Shown here: piece after piece, positions 1 through 7,081 of the stretch
How the letters are laid out: each line of letters begins with the position of its first letter
How positions within the stretch are numbered: the first letter of the stretch is position 1
Notes under the pieces: model-generated
What the model was told of the DNA's origin: nothing
The model's input: the letters and a program-made list of their open reading frames with translations, nothing else
Database searches by the model: none
Assembly (NCBI RefSeq): GCF_000827885.1
Contig: NZ_JTKH01000006.1
Coordinates: forward strand, 744,001-808,000
Reading direction: 5' to 3'
DNA length: 64,000 bases
Source: Vibrio renipiscarius
Lineage (GTDB): Bacteria; Pseudomonadota; Gammaproteobacteria; Enterobacterales; Vibrionaceae
Position numbers and translations under genes: made by a program

Positions 1-298
1 TGGCATCAGTGATATTCTTACGATTGATGAAACGGTAAAATCAAACCCTGAAGCGATGTACAACCTATGTAAAGGCGCACTGGCGCTGGGTTACCGTGAG
101 TTTACGGCGAACGTTGCCTCTAACGATTTGATTCGTGTGACGGGTTACATGGTGAAACTGTCTGATATTGCGAAATTTTCAGAATGTGGTTCTCGCACCA
201 ATACGACTTGGTTAGGCACAGAAGCGGCAGAACGCACGGGTATTTTAGACCGTACGGCACGTGTTGTTAGTATGGAAATGTCACCGACTTACCGCTAA
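1..298 (+). CDS. yjjI: YjjI-like glycyl radical enzyme, 3' end
   Basis: Partial gene; the 5' part lies outside the window. The 98 visible residues carry the C-terminal glycyl radical motif RVTGY, with the radical glycine encoded at 143-145. This is the loop in which a radical SAM activase generates the stable glycyl radical. The identity as YjjI (DUF3029 family, substrate unknown) rests mainly on the neighbour 17 bp downstream, which is a YjjW-type activase; such enzyme-activase pairs are normally co-transcribed. A class III ribonucleotide reductase also ends in an RVxGY-like motif, but its activase is much smaller and lacks the ferredoxin insert seen next door. Expression is probably anaerobic, but no promoter is visible. 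Confidence 0.75.
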   Translation, partial: GISDILTIDETVKSNPEAMYNLCKGALALGYREFTANVASNDLIRVTGYMVKLSDIAKFSECGSRTNTTWLGTEAAERTGILDRTARVVSMEMSPTYR

Positions 299-315
299 TT
301 GGTATCGCTAACGTA

Positions 316-1221
316 ATGAGTCATACAGTGGAAAAACAAGCCGTTGTGAGTCGGATTTTGAATTTTTCTTGTGTGGATGGACCAGGCAATCGCCTGGTCA
401 TTTTCCTACAAGGATGTAACTTCAATTGTCTCAACTGCCATAATCCCCATACGATCAATTACTGCAATGATTGCGGTGATTGCGTGGAAGGATGTCCGAC
501 AGGTGCTCTGTCTTTTGGGCAAACGTCTTTTGGGCAAACCGAATCGCAGGCTAAAAAAGTTATTTGGGATGAAGCCAAGTGCACGCACTGCGATCAATGT
601 GTCGATGTGTGCGGCAATAAGTCCAATCCTAAAGTGAAGCATTACACGGTAGAGCAGATCCTCTCGATTATTCGCAAGCAGCAGTTTTTCATCAGTGGTA
701 TCACGATTTCTGGTGGGGAAGCGACGGTGCAACTGCCGTTTATCGTTGACCTATTTAAAGCCATCAAATCGGATGCGGGCTTACAGCACCTCACTTGCTT
801 TATCGATAGTAACGGTTATTTAAGTGCGACAGGCTGGCAGCGCGTCATCCCCTATATGGATGGCGCAATGATCGACCTTAAAGCGTGGCAGAACGACACC
901 CATTTGTGGTTGATTGGCCGCGATAATCATAAAGTGATCGCCTCCATTAAGCTGTTGGCAGAGGCGGGTAAATTGCATGAGTTACGCTTACTGCATATTC
1001 CGGGTAAGAGTGATTTGGACAGCGAGATCGATGCCGTTGCTCAATTGATTATGGACTTACCAGTTGATGTTATCGTCCGCTTAAATGCTTTTCAGCACCA
1101 TGGCGTGATAGGTGAAGCGTTGACGTGGGATAAGTGCAGTGAGGCGCAAATGACAGCGTTTCATCATGCGTTGCAATCTCGAGTACCTCATACTTTACAA
1201 CTGCCTCGCGTTTATATGTAG
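316..1221 (+). CDS. yjjW: YjjW-like glycyl radical enzyme activase (radical SAM)
   Basis: 301-residue radical SAM activase that would install the glycyl radical on the upstream enzyme using S-adenosylmethionine and a [4Fe-4S] cluster. The SAM cluster motif is C34-x3-C38-x2-C41. Two further cysteine quartets of ferredoxin type follow (C50, C53, C56, C60 and C89, C92, C95, C99), the dicluster insert typical of glycyl radical activases. The SGGE motif that contacts the SAM amino group is present (around residue 133). It starts 17 bp after yjjI, so the two form one operon. Oddity: residues 66-75 are a perfect five-residue duplication (SFGQT twice), encoded by a 15-bp tandem repeat at 511-540 just after the first ferredoxin quartet. 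Confidence 0.85.
   Translation: MSHTVEKQAVVSRILNFSCVDGPGNRLVIFLQGCNFNCLNCHNPHTINYCNDCGDCVEGCPTGALSFGQTSFGQTESQAKKVIWDEAKCTHCDQCVDVCGNKSNPKVKHYTVEQILSIIRKQQFFISGITISGGEATVQLPFIVDLFKAIKSDAGLQHLTCFIDSNGYLSATGWQRVIPYMDGAMIDLKAWQNDTHLWLIGRDNHKVIASIKLLAEAGKLHELRLLHIPGKSDLDSEIDAVAQLIMDLPVDVIVRLNAFQHHGVIGEALTWDKCSEAQMTAFHHALQSRVPHTLQLPRVYM
511..540 (+). repeat. 15-bp in-frame tandem duplication inside yjjW
   Basis: Two adjacent copies of TCTTTTGGGCAAAC followed by G or C, at 511-525 and 526-540. The copies differ only at the last base and add five residues in frame between the first ferredoxin-like cluster and the second. This looks like a slippage or short-duplication event. Confidence 0.9.
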
Positions 1222-1279
1222 TTTGCCTTTTCGCTAGGTGTATTGCCCATATTCGCCGGTCAAGACATGATCAGCATCT

Positions 1280-1311
1280 GAAGCGCTTAAATAAATGAAT
1301 ATCGGCGCTTC
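1280..1311 (+). terminator. possible terminator after yjjW
   Basis: Inverted repeat GAAGCGC (1280-1286) and GCGCTTC (1305-1311) with an 18-nt loop lies 60 bp after the yjjW stop, between convergent genes. A T-rich stretch (TTTTCCCTGTTTTTTT) follows a few bases later. The loop is long and the T-run is not immediate, so this is tentative. Confidence 0.35.
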
Positions 1312-1432
1312 TATTTTCCCTGTTTTTTTCAGTCTCACTTCTCTCCAATCTTGATGCGATTTCGTGCTGACGCTTAGTCCGCATTGCGATCCGCTTTAGC
1401 AACTGACGCACGGTTAATCGGTCTTCGCTTGG

Positions 1433-2341
1433 TTAACTCACTAATTTAGCATGCAGCCATTGCAGCGCAGGGTCGTTCAAACTCACCGCATTCCAAACCA
1501 AGCTATACGCGACTTTTCCATATTCAAAAGGTAAGGGTTTTTGCACCAGACCTTGAGCTTGATACGCGCATTGTGCCCACATTTTTGAGCAGGTTAATAG
1601 ATGTGTCGTGTGGTGGCACATCACTGCGGCCGCACCAAAATCGGAGACAGACATGGCCATTGTTCGCGTGCCATGCTGTTGCTTTAAATTTTGTTCAAAA
1701 TAGGGCTCAGACAAATCTCGATCGTGGATTCCGATATGCTGGAAAGCCAAATAATCAGGAATGGAAAGTGTCGTATTCGCCAAAGGGTGGCTCGGGTTCA
1801 TCAAGCAGACCATTTCATCAGCAAATAATTGCTGCCACACCAATTCACGACTTTTTGTGGGCGGCTGACTAATGTCGTGCGGCAAAATCATAAAATCGAC
1901 CTGCCCACGGATCAGCGCGTCAAAACTCATTTGTTCTTTCGCATAAACGTTGATCTGATTGGCTTGCGGTAATTGCTCACGTATTCGGCTAATTTTATCT
2001 GCAAATAACTCAAAGGTGCTTTCTCGCATTGAGAGCGCAATCGAACCGTTAAATTGCGCAGGTCTAAATTCACCTTGATGCAAAATGCCATTCATACTGG
2101 CTAATATTTTATGAATTTGCGCTGCGATGCCAAGAGCGAAAGGCGTCGGGACTAATTGAGAACCGTCACGATAAAATAGCTCATCGTTGAGTTGCTCTTT
2201 GAGTTGCGCCATTGTTTTACTCACGCTAGAAGGCGTGACGCATAAAGTCTGTGCAGTACCAGTGACACTGTGAGTTGTGAGCATCACATGCAGTACCGTT
2301 AAGTGCTTTAGGCTGATGCGAGAAAGGGCGATAAAATCCAT
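1433..2341 (-). CDS. LysR-family transcriptional regulator
   Basis: 302-residue LysR-type regulator. The N-terminal winged helix-turn-helix spans about residues 10-65 (SVTGTAQTLCVTPSSVSKTM is the recognition region), followed by a periplasmic-binding-like effector domain from about 90 to 300. It is convergent with yjjW and upstream of the end of purC, and shows no clear operon partner. LysR proteins often control a neighbouring gene, but here the nearest divergent intergenic space leads only to the purC terminator, so the target cannot be read from context. The effector domain contains an unusual number of His, Cys and Met residues (for example MCHHTTHLLTCSKM), which might hint at a metal or redox signal; that is speculation. 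Confidence 0.85.
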   Translation of the reverse strand: MDFIALSRISLKHLTVLHVMLTTHSVTGTAQTLCVTPSSVSKTMAQLKEQLNDELFYRDGSQLVPTPFALGIAAQIHKILASMNGILHQGEFRPAQFNGSIALSMRESTFELFADKISRIREQLPQANQINVYAKEQMSFDALIRGQVDFMILPHDISQPPTKSRELVWQQLFADEMVCLMNPSHPLANTTLSIPDYLAFQHIGIHDRDLSEPYFEQNLKQQHGTRTMAMSVSDFGAAAVMCHHTTHLLTCSKMWAQCAYQAQGLVQKPLPFEYGKVAYSLVWNAVSLNDPALQWLHAKLVS

Positions 2342-2496
2342 AAGTAGCGACAGATAGGCTGTACAAGTGGCTATTATAGACTGAAGCGGTAGATAGGAAG
2401 AAGGGTTAACGTGTTAAATCCGTTTATGGCGTTATGGCGTTTATGGAATAGTTGAGAAAGTTTGGGGTGGGCAAGGAAAGAATAAGTAAGCGAATA

Positions 2497-2525
2497 AAAA
2501 CGCGCTCGTAAACCAAGCGCGTTTT
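2497..2525 (-). terminator. purC intrinsic terminator
   Basis: Stem AAAACGCGCT (2497-2506) with AGCGCGTTTT (2516-2525), a 9-nt loop and T-rich flanks on the minus strand, 31 bp after the purC stop. Confidence 0.8.
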
Positions 2526-2555
2526 AAAAAAGCATGGCAATCGTAAGAGACCGAT

Positions 2556-3659
2556 TTAGTCTATCAAACCATACTGAGAACTCAGAATGTCGACGATTTC
2601 TTGTTTAGGATTTTCACTCAACACGATCGCTTTGCCAGTGATTTTCTCAGCAATGGCGGTGTAGGTTTTGGAGATATCCATTAACGCTTCAAGCGGTAAA
2701 ATATTGTTCTTGGCGAGCGCTTCACGCTCTGGCATGCGATCTTTATTCAGTAGAATATCGGGATCAGGAAAATGGTTCAGCAAGAACTGGCGGAAACCCT
2801 CTTTCGAGTTTTCAACAATATGGCCTTGTTGGTAGGCTTGTTGATCCCAGATGCGAGATGAATCTGGCGTGCCCACTTCATCCATATAGATGAGCTTTTC
2901 ATTGCCCGCCGCATCATTGACATAACCAAACTCAAATTTGGTATCAACGAAGATTTGATCGACCTCTGAAAGTGCTTTACTGATCACACCAAAGCCTTCG
3001 CTTAGCAGCTTTTCATAGATGGCAATATCATCCGCATTGCTGAAATTAAAGGCGGCGAAGTTATCTTCGATGTTTTGACGGGTGATATTCACATCATCCG
3101 CTTCCGGTACGCCGGCAATGCCTTTCAAAATACCTTTGGTTGATGGTGTCATCAGTAGGTGAGGAAGCGCAGTATCTTTTTCAAGATTATCTGGTAATTC
3201 AATCCCACAAAACTCGCGCTCACCTTTGCTGTAAGCGCGCCACATCGAACCCGTAATATATTGACGACAAATCGCCTCAATCATGATGGGTTTGGCTTTT
3301 TGTACGATCCAAACGAGTGGGTGAGGAATATCAAGAATGTGGCTGTCAGCCAAGCCATTTTCTCTAAACAATTTAAACCAATGGTTTGAAATCGCATTGA
3401 GAGCGGCACCTTTACCCGGTACGCCTTTTAGGCCACCTTCACCGTGCCAAATACAATCGAAAGCGGAGATACGATCGCTGATCACCATAATAGCCAGTGG
3501 CGCGTCAGGTGCAACGTCATAACCTTTTTCTTGGATAAGACGTTTGCTGTCTTCTTCTGTTAGCCAGTACACAGAGCGAACTTTGCCGCTGTGGACAGGT
3601 TTATGGGTGCGAATAGGGAGATCGTCGTTAACGGCGAGGACTTGGTCTGCGAGACTCAT
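2556..3659 (-). CDS. purC: phosphoribosylaminoimidazole-succinocarboxamide synthase
   Basis: 367-residue SAICAR synthase, which joins aspartate to CAIR with ATP in de novo purine synthesis. The protein is of the long type found in vibrios and some other gamma-proteobacteria, rather than the roughly 237-residue E. coli form. The N-terminal ATP-binding region contains the HSGKVR motif (about residues 23-28) and [11 protein letters not shown]; the [14 protein letters not shown] segment and the KFEFG segment further on are family hallmarks. The chosen ATG has AGGA-like upstream sequence. The gene is monocistronic: a strong terminator follows, and a PurR-like operator lies about 85 bp upstream, fitting repression by purines. 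Confidence 0.95.
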   Translation of the reverse strand: MSLADQVLAVNDDLPIRTHKPVHSGKVRSVYWLTEEDSKRLIQEKGYDVAPDAPLAIMVISDRISAFDCIWHGEGGLKGVPGKGAALNAISNHWFKLFRENGLADSHILDIPHPLVWIVQKAKPIMIEAICRQYITGSMWRAYSKGEREFCGIELPDNLEKDTALPHLLMTPSTKGILKGIAGVPEADDVNITRQNIEDNFAAFNFSNADDIAIYEKLLSEGFGVISKALSEVDQIFVDTKFEFGYVNDAAGNEKLIYMDEVGTPDSSRIWDQQAYQQGHIVENSKEGFRQFLLNHFPDPDILLNKDRMPEREALAKNNILPLEALMDISKTYTAIAEKITGKAIVLSENPKQEIVDILSSQYGLID

Positions 3660-3740
3660 GAGATATTCCTATCGTTGACATGAAAATGAGTTAACCGATG
3701 AGCGCATCATACCCAGAAATTTGTTTTGCTTCCAGATAAA

Positions 3741-3756
3741 AAGCAATCGTTTGCGT
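3741..3756 (-). promoter_or_regulatory. PurR operator upstream of purC
   Basis: AAGCAATCGTTTGCGT matches the PurR consensus ACGCAAACGTTTGCGT at 14 of 16 positions and keeps the dyad centre CG. It lies 82 bp upstream of the purC start codon, where a repressor would overlap the promoter. Confidence 0.8.
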
Positions 3757-3834
3757 AAAAAGTTTAGCGCCGCTGATGAACATAAGAATGGGCTCGGTTT
3801 TTCCGTTGGGGGAGGCGATGTCATAGAGAAGGAA

Positions 3835-3854
3835 GGCCTCCCAATAGAGAGGCC
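3835..3854 (-). terminator. possible sulA terminator
   Basis: Inverted repeat GGCCTC (3835-3840) and GAGGCC (3849-3854) lies 31 bp after the sulA stop. On the minus strand it is followed by a pyrimidine-rich TTCCTTCTCT rather than a pure T-run. Confidence 0.45.
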
Positions 3855-3884
3855 AAAAGCAATGCTGCAAATCGTCGAGCTTAA

Positions 3885-4280
3885 TTAGTGGTACTGGTTT
3901 ACTCTGCCCTCAACGAAAAAGACTTCACAGCCATGGGATTGCGCTAAATTTTGTAGAAGCGATTGATTAATGCTGTCGATTTGATTCGACGCGACGACCG
4001 CACTGGCGTTGCCGGATTGAATTGCTTTTATGACAATCTCTAATTCAGATTGAGAATTGGAGGATTTTAATTGAATGATCTTCTGACAACGCACGTTCGA
4101 CGCTGAGAATTGAGCGTGGTTGGGGCGAGGGCACTCTGCGGTAAAGAAGATCCACTGCTGCTGTATAGAAAGACCCGCTAAACGATTCAAGACTGAGTCT
4201 GCAATATTCATTGGCTGAGTCGGTTGTGCCAAAACATTGTACTTAGAGTAAGTGTGACTGTGAGCGTGTGAATGAATCAT
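3885..4280 (-). CDS. sulA: SulA-like SOS cell division inhibitor
   Basis: 131-residue protein of the SulA family, which blocks FtsZ polymerisation after DNA damage. The core region around residues 40-125 resembles SulA (QQWIFFTAECPRPN, and the SHGCEVFFVEGR C-terminus). The reading frame is open upstream to 4343, but the start is set here at 4280 for two reasons. An AAGGA ribosome-binding site sits 8 nt before this ATG, and a perfect LexA box at 4303-4318 falls inside the longer frame, so the longer version would run through its own operator. The N-terminus MIHSHAHSHTYS is His-rich. It is monocistronic, with SOS control expected. Confidence 0.8.
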   Translation of the reverse strand: MIHSHAHSHTYSKYNVLAQPTQPMNIADSVLNRLAGLSIQQQWIFFTAECPRPNHAQFSASNVRCQKIIQLKSSNSQSELEIVIKAIQSGNASAVVASNQIDSINQSLLQNLAQSHGCEVFFVEGRVNQYH

Positions 4281-4302
4281 AATAACTGTCCTTATATACA
4301 TG

Positions 4303-4318
4303 CTGTATGTGTATACAG
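4303..4318 (-). promoter_or_regulatory. LexA (SOS) box of sulA
   Basis: CTGTATGTGTATACAG has the exact CTGT-N8-ACAG LexA consensus, with A/T-rich alternating bases in the centre. It ends 23 bp upstream of the sulA ATG at 4280, the position expected for an operator covering the -10 region. Confidence 0.92.
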
Positions 4319-4447
4319 TAGTTATTTTGCCTGTTTTGGTCAAGCGCTATGTTCGATTTATAAACGAGTTTTTCGTTATTTATCGACTTTTATCAACGTA
4401 AAGCATTGAGTTGTAGGTGTTTTTTATTTTGATGCGCGAGGGGGCTA

Positions 4448-4483
4448 ACCATTAGAATGTGACGAGTTACACATTCTAATGGT
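4448..4483. repeat. 14-bp perfect inverted repeat, unexplained
   Basis: ACCATTAGAATGTG (4448-4461) is mirrored exactly by CACATTCTAATGGT (4470-4483) around an 8-nt loop ACGAGTTA. No T-run follows on either strand. It lies in the 355-bp gap between the sulA start and the terminator of the phosphodiesterase gene, about 130 bp upstream of the LexA box. Apart from this and the terminator-like repeats at 4559-4600, nothing else was seen in the gap. Confidence 0.85.
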
Positions 4484-4558
4484 GGTCATATACAGGTGTT
4501 TTATTGGGGAGGGGCTGAGTGAGTGGTTTCTCAAACCTTATTATGACAGCGTTTACCC

Positions 4559-4600
4559 AAAGCTCTCTATTATGCAGAGAGCTTTTATGTAGAGAGCTTT
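4559..4600 (-). terminator. terminator-like hairpin with a third repeat arm
   Basis: AAAGCTCTCT (4559-4568) pairs with AGAGAGCTTT (4576-4585) across a 7-nt loop. A second copy of AGAGAGCTTT follows at 4591-4600, so two mutually exclusive hairpins are possible. It lies 36 bp after the stop of the minus-strand phosphodiesterase gene. Confidence 0.55.
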
Positions 4601-4635
4601 GCTGTCTATCATTCTTGTGGTTTGTCTGTGCGTGA

Positions 4636-5355
4636 TTACATCGATGCCGTCAGAAATCGATGCGGATAGTCACTAAAAATAGCATCCACGTTTTGCAGAT
4701 GTTGCAGTTGTTTTGGATTATTGACGGTAAAACACCACACCTGATATCCCGCTTGTTGTAACGCAGAGATTTGTTTTTTGTTGGTGTTTCTGACATTGAG
4801 GTTGCAAGCCACAGCGTTGATTTCTTTGAGTAATTGCCAATCTTGGGTTGAGAGCTTTTCACTTAATACCGCGATAGGGTAGCCAAGTTGTGCGTGGTGC
4901 ACGTGACGCAGTATTTGATGATCAAAGCTTGAGATCAGGATTCTCTCTTCAGGTAATGCGAATTGCTCTAGTTGACGCTTCAATTCATTCACAACGACGT
5001 CATAATCGTCAGTATCCACTTTGATTTCGATGTTCAAGCCAATATTGAGCGGCTTAATTAACCGTAGCAACTGCTCTAAGGTCATGATGGGCTGAAAATT
5101 AAATTGTGGTGAGAACCATGCACCAAAATCAAATTGTTGCAGCTGTTCTAAGGTGTAGTGATCCACTCGCCCAAAGCCGTTACTACAGCGGTCGATGGTG
5201 TGGTCATGGCAGACAACAAGGTGCCGATCTCGGGTGGGTTGAACATCCACTTCGATCCATTCTAAACCCATGTCTATTGCGGCTTGAATACTCACGAGCG
5301 TATTTTCAGGATATTGCCCAGCGACACCTCTGTGTCCGACGATGGTAATCGGCAT
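4636..5355 (-). CDS. ugpQ: glycerophosphodiester phosphodiesterase
   Basis: 239-residue GDPD-family enzyme that hydrolyses glycerophosphodiesters to glycerol-3-phosphate and an alcohol. It is a TIM-barrel protein with all the expected active-site residues: H8-R9, E17 (PENT), E35 and D37 (EVDV) and H50 (CHDHT), plus the later NIEIK glutamate. There is no signal peptide, so it is the cytoplasmic UgpQ type and not the periplasmic GlpQ. It stands alone, with no ugp transporter genes nearby, so its substrate supply is not evident from context. The symbol is assigned by family resemblance. Confidence 0.85.
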   Translation of the reverse strand: MPITIVGHRGVAGQYPENTLVSIQAAIDMGLEWIEVDVQPTRDRHLVVCHDHTIDRCSNGFGRVDHYTLEQLQQFDFGAWFSPQFNFQPIMTLEQLLRLIKPLNIGLNIEIKVDTDDYDVVVNELKRQLEQFALPEERILISSFDHQILRHVHHAQLGYPIAVLSEKLSTQDWQLLKEINAVACNLNVRNTNKKQISALQQAGYQVWCFTVNNPKQLQHLQNVDAIFSDYPHRFLTASM

Positions 5356-5508
5356 TTTATGACTCTTATTGAATGGGTAAAGACGGTTTATTTTAGAACG
5401 AATGGGGCATTCCGGAAATGATTATTGTGTGCGCGTGATCGGCAAAAATTGCGCATAACCTGAATTTAAGTCGAGATAAGAAAGTCTTTTAAGCCGTGAG
5501 AGAAAAAG

Positions 5509-5730
5509 ATGAAGTTTACTCGGTTCGTTGAAAAGCATGACGTAACTCACATTCTCTCTCTATTTGAAACGACCATTTTGGATATCACATGGACTCGTAA
5601 AATTATCACATTAAAACAATTAGTTATTGATGAATTTCGCGATTATCTAAGAGGAAATAGCGACGCCATTATTTCTGAATTACCACGTGGTGAGAAAGGG
5701 CGCATTTTAAGCGGGCGGGTTTACCGCTAG
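5509..5730 (+). CDS. small hypothetical protein (73 aa)
   Basis: I do not recognise a family. The frame encodes a basic and acidic mixed protein of 73 residues without signal peptide or membrane segment. It is predicted mostly helical (FVEKHDVTHILSLFETTI and LKQLVIDEFRDYLRGN) and ends in a basic tail. The ATG follows a purine-rich GAGAGAAAAAG stretch that can serve as ribosome-binding site. It stands alone between the divergent phosphodiesterase and the TAXI operon, 130 bp before a long dyad. Codon use resembles the neighbours, so it is probably a real gene. Confidence 0.55.
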   Translation: MKFTRFVEKHDVTHILSLFETTILDITWTRKIITLKQLVIDEFRDYLRGNSDAIISELPRGEKGRILSGRVYR

Positions 5731-5859
5731 TGTGTGTTAATTTTTTGTTGGTGATGTGGTGCGTAATGGTTTTATTTTCGATGCTCCATTTAGCGTATTA
5801 TTCAAATTTTCACAAATTATCATCACTTTTCTTCTACTTAAATTATCAAAATGAGCCAT

Positions 5860-5890
5860 TTAACCTATAAATAATGCGTTTATAGGTTAA
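5860..5890. repeat. 12-bp perfect dyad upstream of the TAXI gene
   Basis: TTAACCTATAAA (5860-5871) and its exact reverse complement TTTATAGGTTAA (5879-5890) are separated by 7 nt. The dyad ends 77 bp before the TAXI start. There is no T-run behind it, which favours a protein-binding operator over a terminator. Confidence 0.8.
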
Positions 5891-5967
5891 TTGTTGGTCT
5901 GTATTGGTGAGTTCAACGAAAATACCGATAAAGTTCTACCTCATTGAAGCTTGAAAGGAATGTAAAA

Positions 5968-6939
5968 ATGAAAGGATTAACACTGGTTTCAACGTGTGCT
6001 CTTATATTAGGAGGCTTCTCATTTGTTGAGAATGCACAGGCGGGAGAGCAGTACATTACCATTGGGACTGGCGGTCAGACGGGCGTTTACTATGTCGCCG
6101 GTCAATCGATTTGCCGTTTCGTAAATAGAGGTGGCGATGATCACAATATTAAATGTAATGCCCCGGCCAGTGGCGGTGGTGTGGCGAACGTCAATGGCCT
6201 TCGTAGCGGTGAATACAATTTTGGCATCATGCAGTCTGATCACCAATACAAAGCTCTTGAGGGCGTAGCGCCTTTCCAAAACCGTGAGCCAATGGCGGAT
6301 ATTCGCGCGGTTTTTTCACTACAAAGCGAAGTGTTTACGATTTTGGCGCGCAAGGATGCCGATATTACCAAACTGGATGACTTGAAAGGTAAACGAGTCA
6401 ATATCGGCAATCCAGGCTCAGGCCAACGCGATACGTTTGAGCAAGTGATGGAAGTGAAAGGCTGGGAGCCTTCAGTATTTAGCCTCGTGTCTGATTTAAA
6501 ACCGGCAGAGCAAGCATCAGCGATGAGTGACAATAACATTGATGCGATGAGTTATTTTGTCGGTCATCCAAATGGCGCGATTCAAGAAGCGTCAACGACA
6601 ACCGATGCTCTATTAGTCGCGGTGACAGGGCCTGAAATTGATCAGCTTCTTGCGGATAAAGCCTACTTCACTAAAGCGGTCATTCCTGGTGGGATGTATC
6701 GTGGCAATCCTGACGATACCCCTTCGATTGGTGGCAAAGCCGTACTGTCTACCACAGCGGAAACCGATCCTGAGTTGGTATACCAATTGGTGAAATCAGT
6801 GTTTGATAATCTCGACCGCTTTAAGCGTCTGCATCCCGCTTTTAAAGATCTTAAAGAAAGCGAGATGATCGAGGTGGGCTTGTCAGCGCCTTTGCATGAA
6901 GGCGCAGCACGCTACTACAAAGAACGTGGTTGGTTATAA
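5968..6939 (+). CDS. TAXI-family TRAP transporter solute-binding protein
   Basis: 323-residue periplasmic substrate-binding protein of the TAXI (TRAP-associated extracytoplasmic immunogenic) family. A signal peptide spans residues 1-25, with cleavage after NAQA. The mature N-terminus contains ITIGTGGQTGVYYVAG, the characteristic TAXI opening, and KGKRVNIGNPGSG follows in the middle. An in-frame TTG lies at 5944, but the ATG at 5968 has an AAAGGA site 8 nt upstream and gives a clean signal peptide. The fused permease follows after 142 bp with a stem-loop between, typical of systems where the binding protein is made in excess. The substrate cannot be read from sequence; TAXI systems are linked to glutamate-like or other organic acids. 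Confidence 0.92.
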   Translation: MKGLTLVSTCALILGGFSFVENAQAGEQYITIGTGGQTGVYYVAGQSICRFVNRGGDDHNIKCNAPASGGGVANVNGLRSGEYNFGIMQSDHQYKALEGVAPFQNREPMADIRAVFSLQSEVFTILARKDADITKLDDLKGKRVNIGNPGSGQRDTFEQVMEVKGWEPSVFSLVSDLKPAEQASAMSDNNIDAMSYFVGHPNGAIQEASTTTDALLVAVTGPEIDQLLADKAYFTKAVIPGGMYRGNPDDTPSIGGKAVLSTTAETDPELVYQLVKSVFDNLDRFKRLHPAFKDLKESEMIEVGLSAPLHEGAARYYKERGWL

Positions 6940-7010
6940 ATGTATTTCACTCCGGTAGCAGGTAATTGCGGCCAATAGGAGATCGCGTTAAATAAAAGGT
7001 TTCCCTTTTT

Positions 7011-7051
7011 ACTAAGTCTTAATCAAACACGTGTTAAGGCTTAGTCTTTTT
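7011..7051 (+). terminator. intercistronic attenuator between TAXI protein and permease
   Basis: Stem ACTAAGTCTTAA (7011-7022) with TTAAGGCTTAGT (7034-7045), one G-U wobble, 11-nt loop, then C and five T residues. It is a Rho-independent terminator in form, placed in the middle of the operon. Partial readthrough would lower permease expression relative to the binding protein. Confidence 0.75.
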
Positions 7052-7081
7052 ATCTTATATAAAAACAATTAGAGAATAGTT

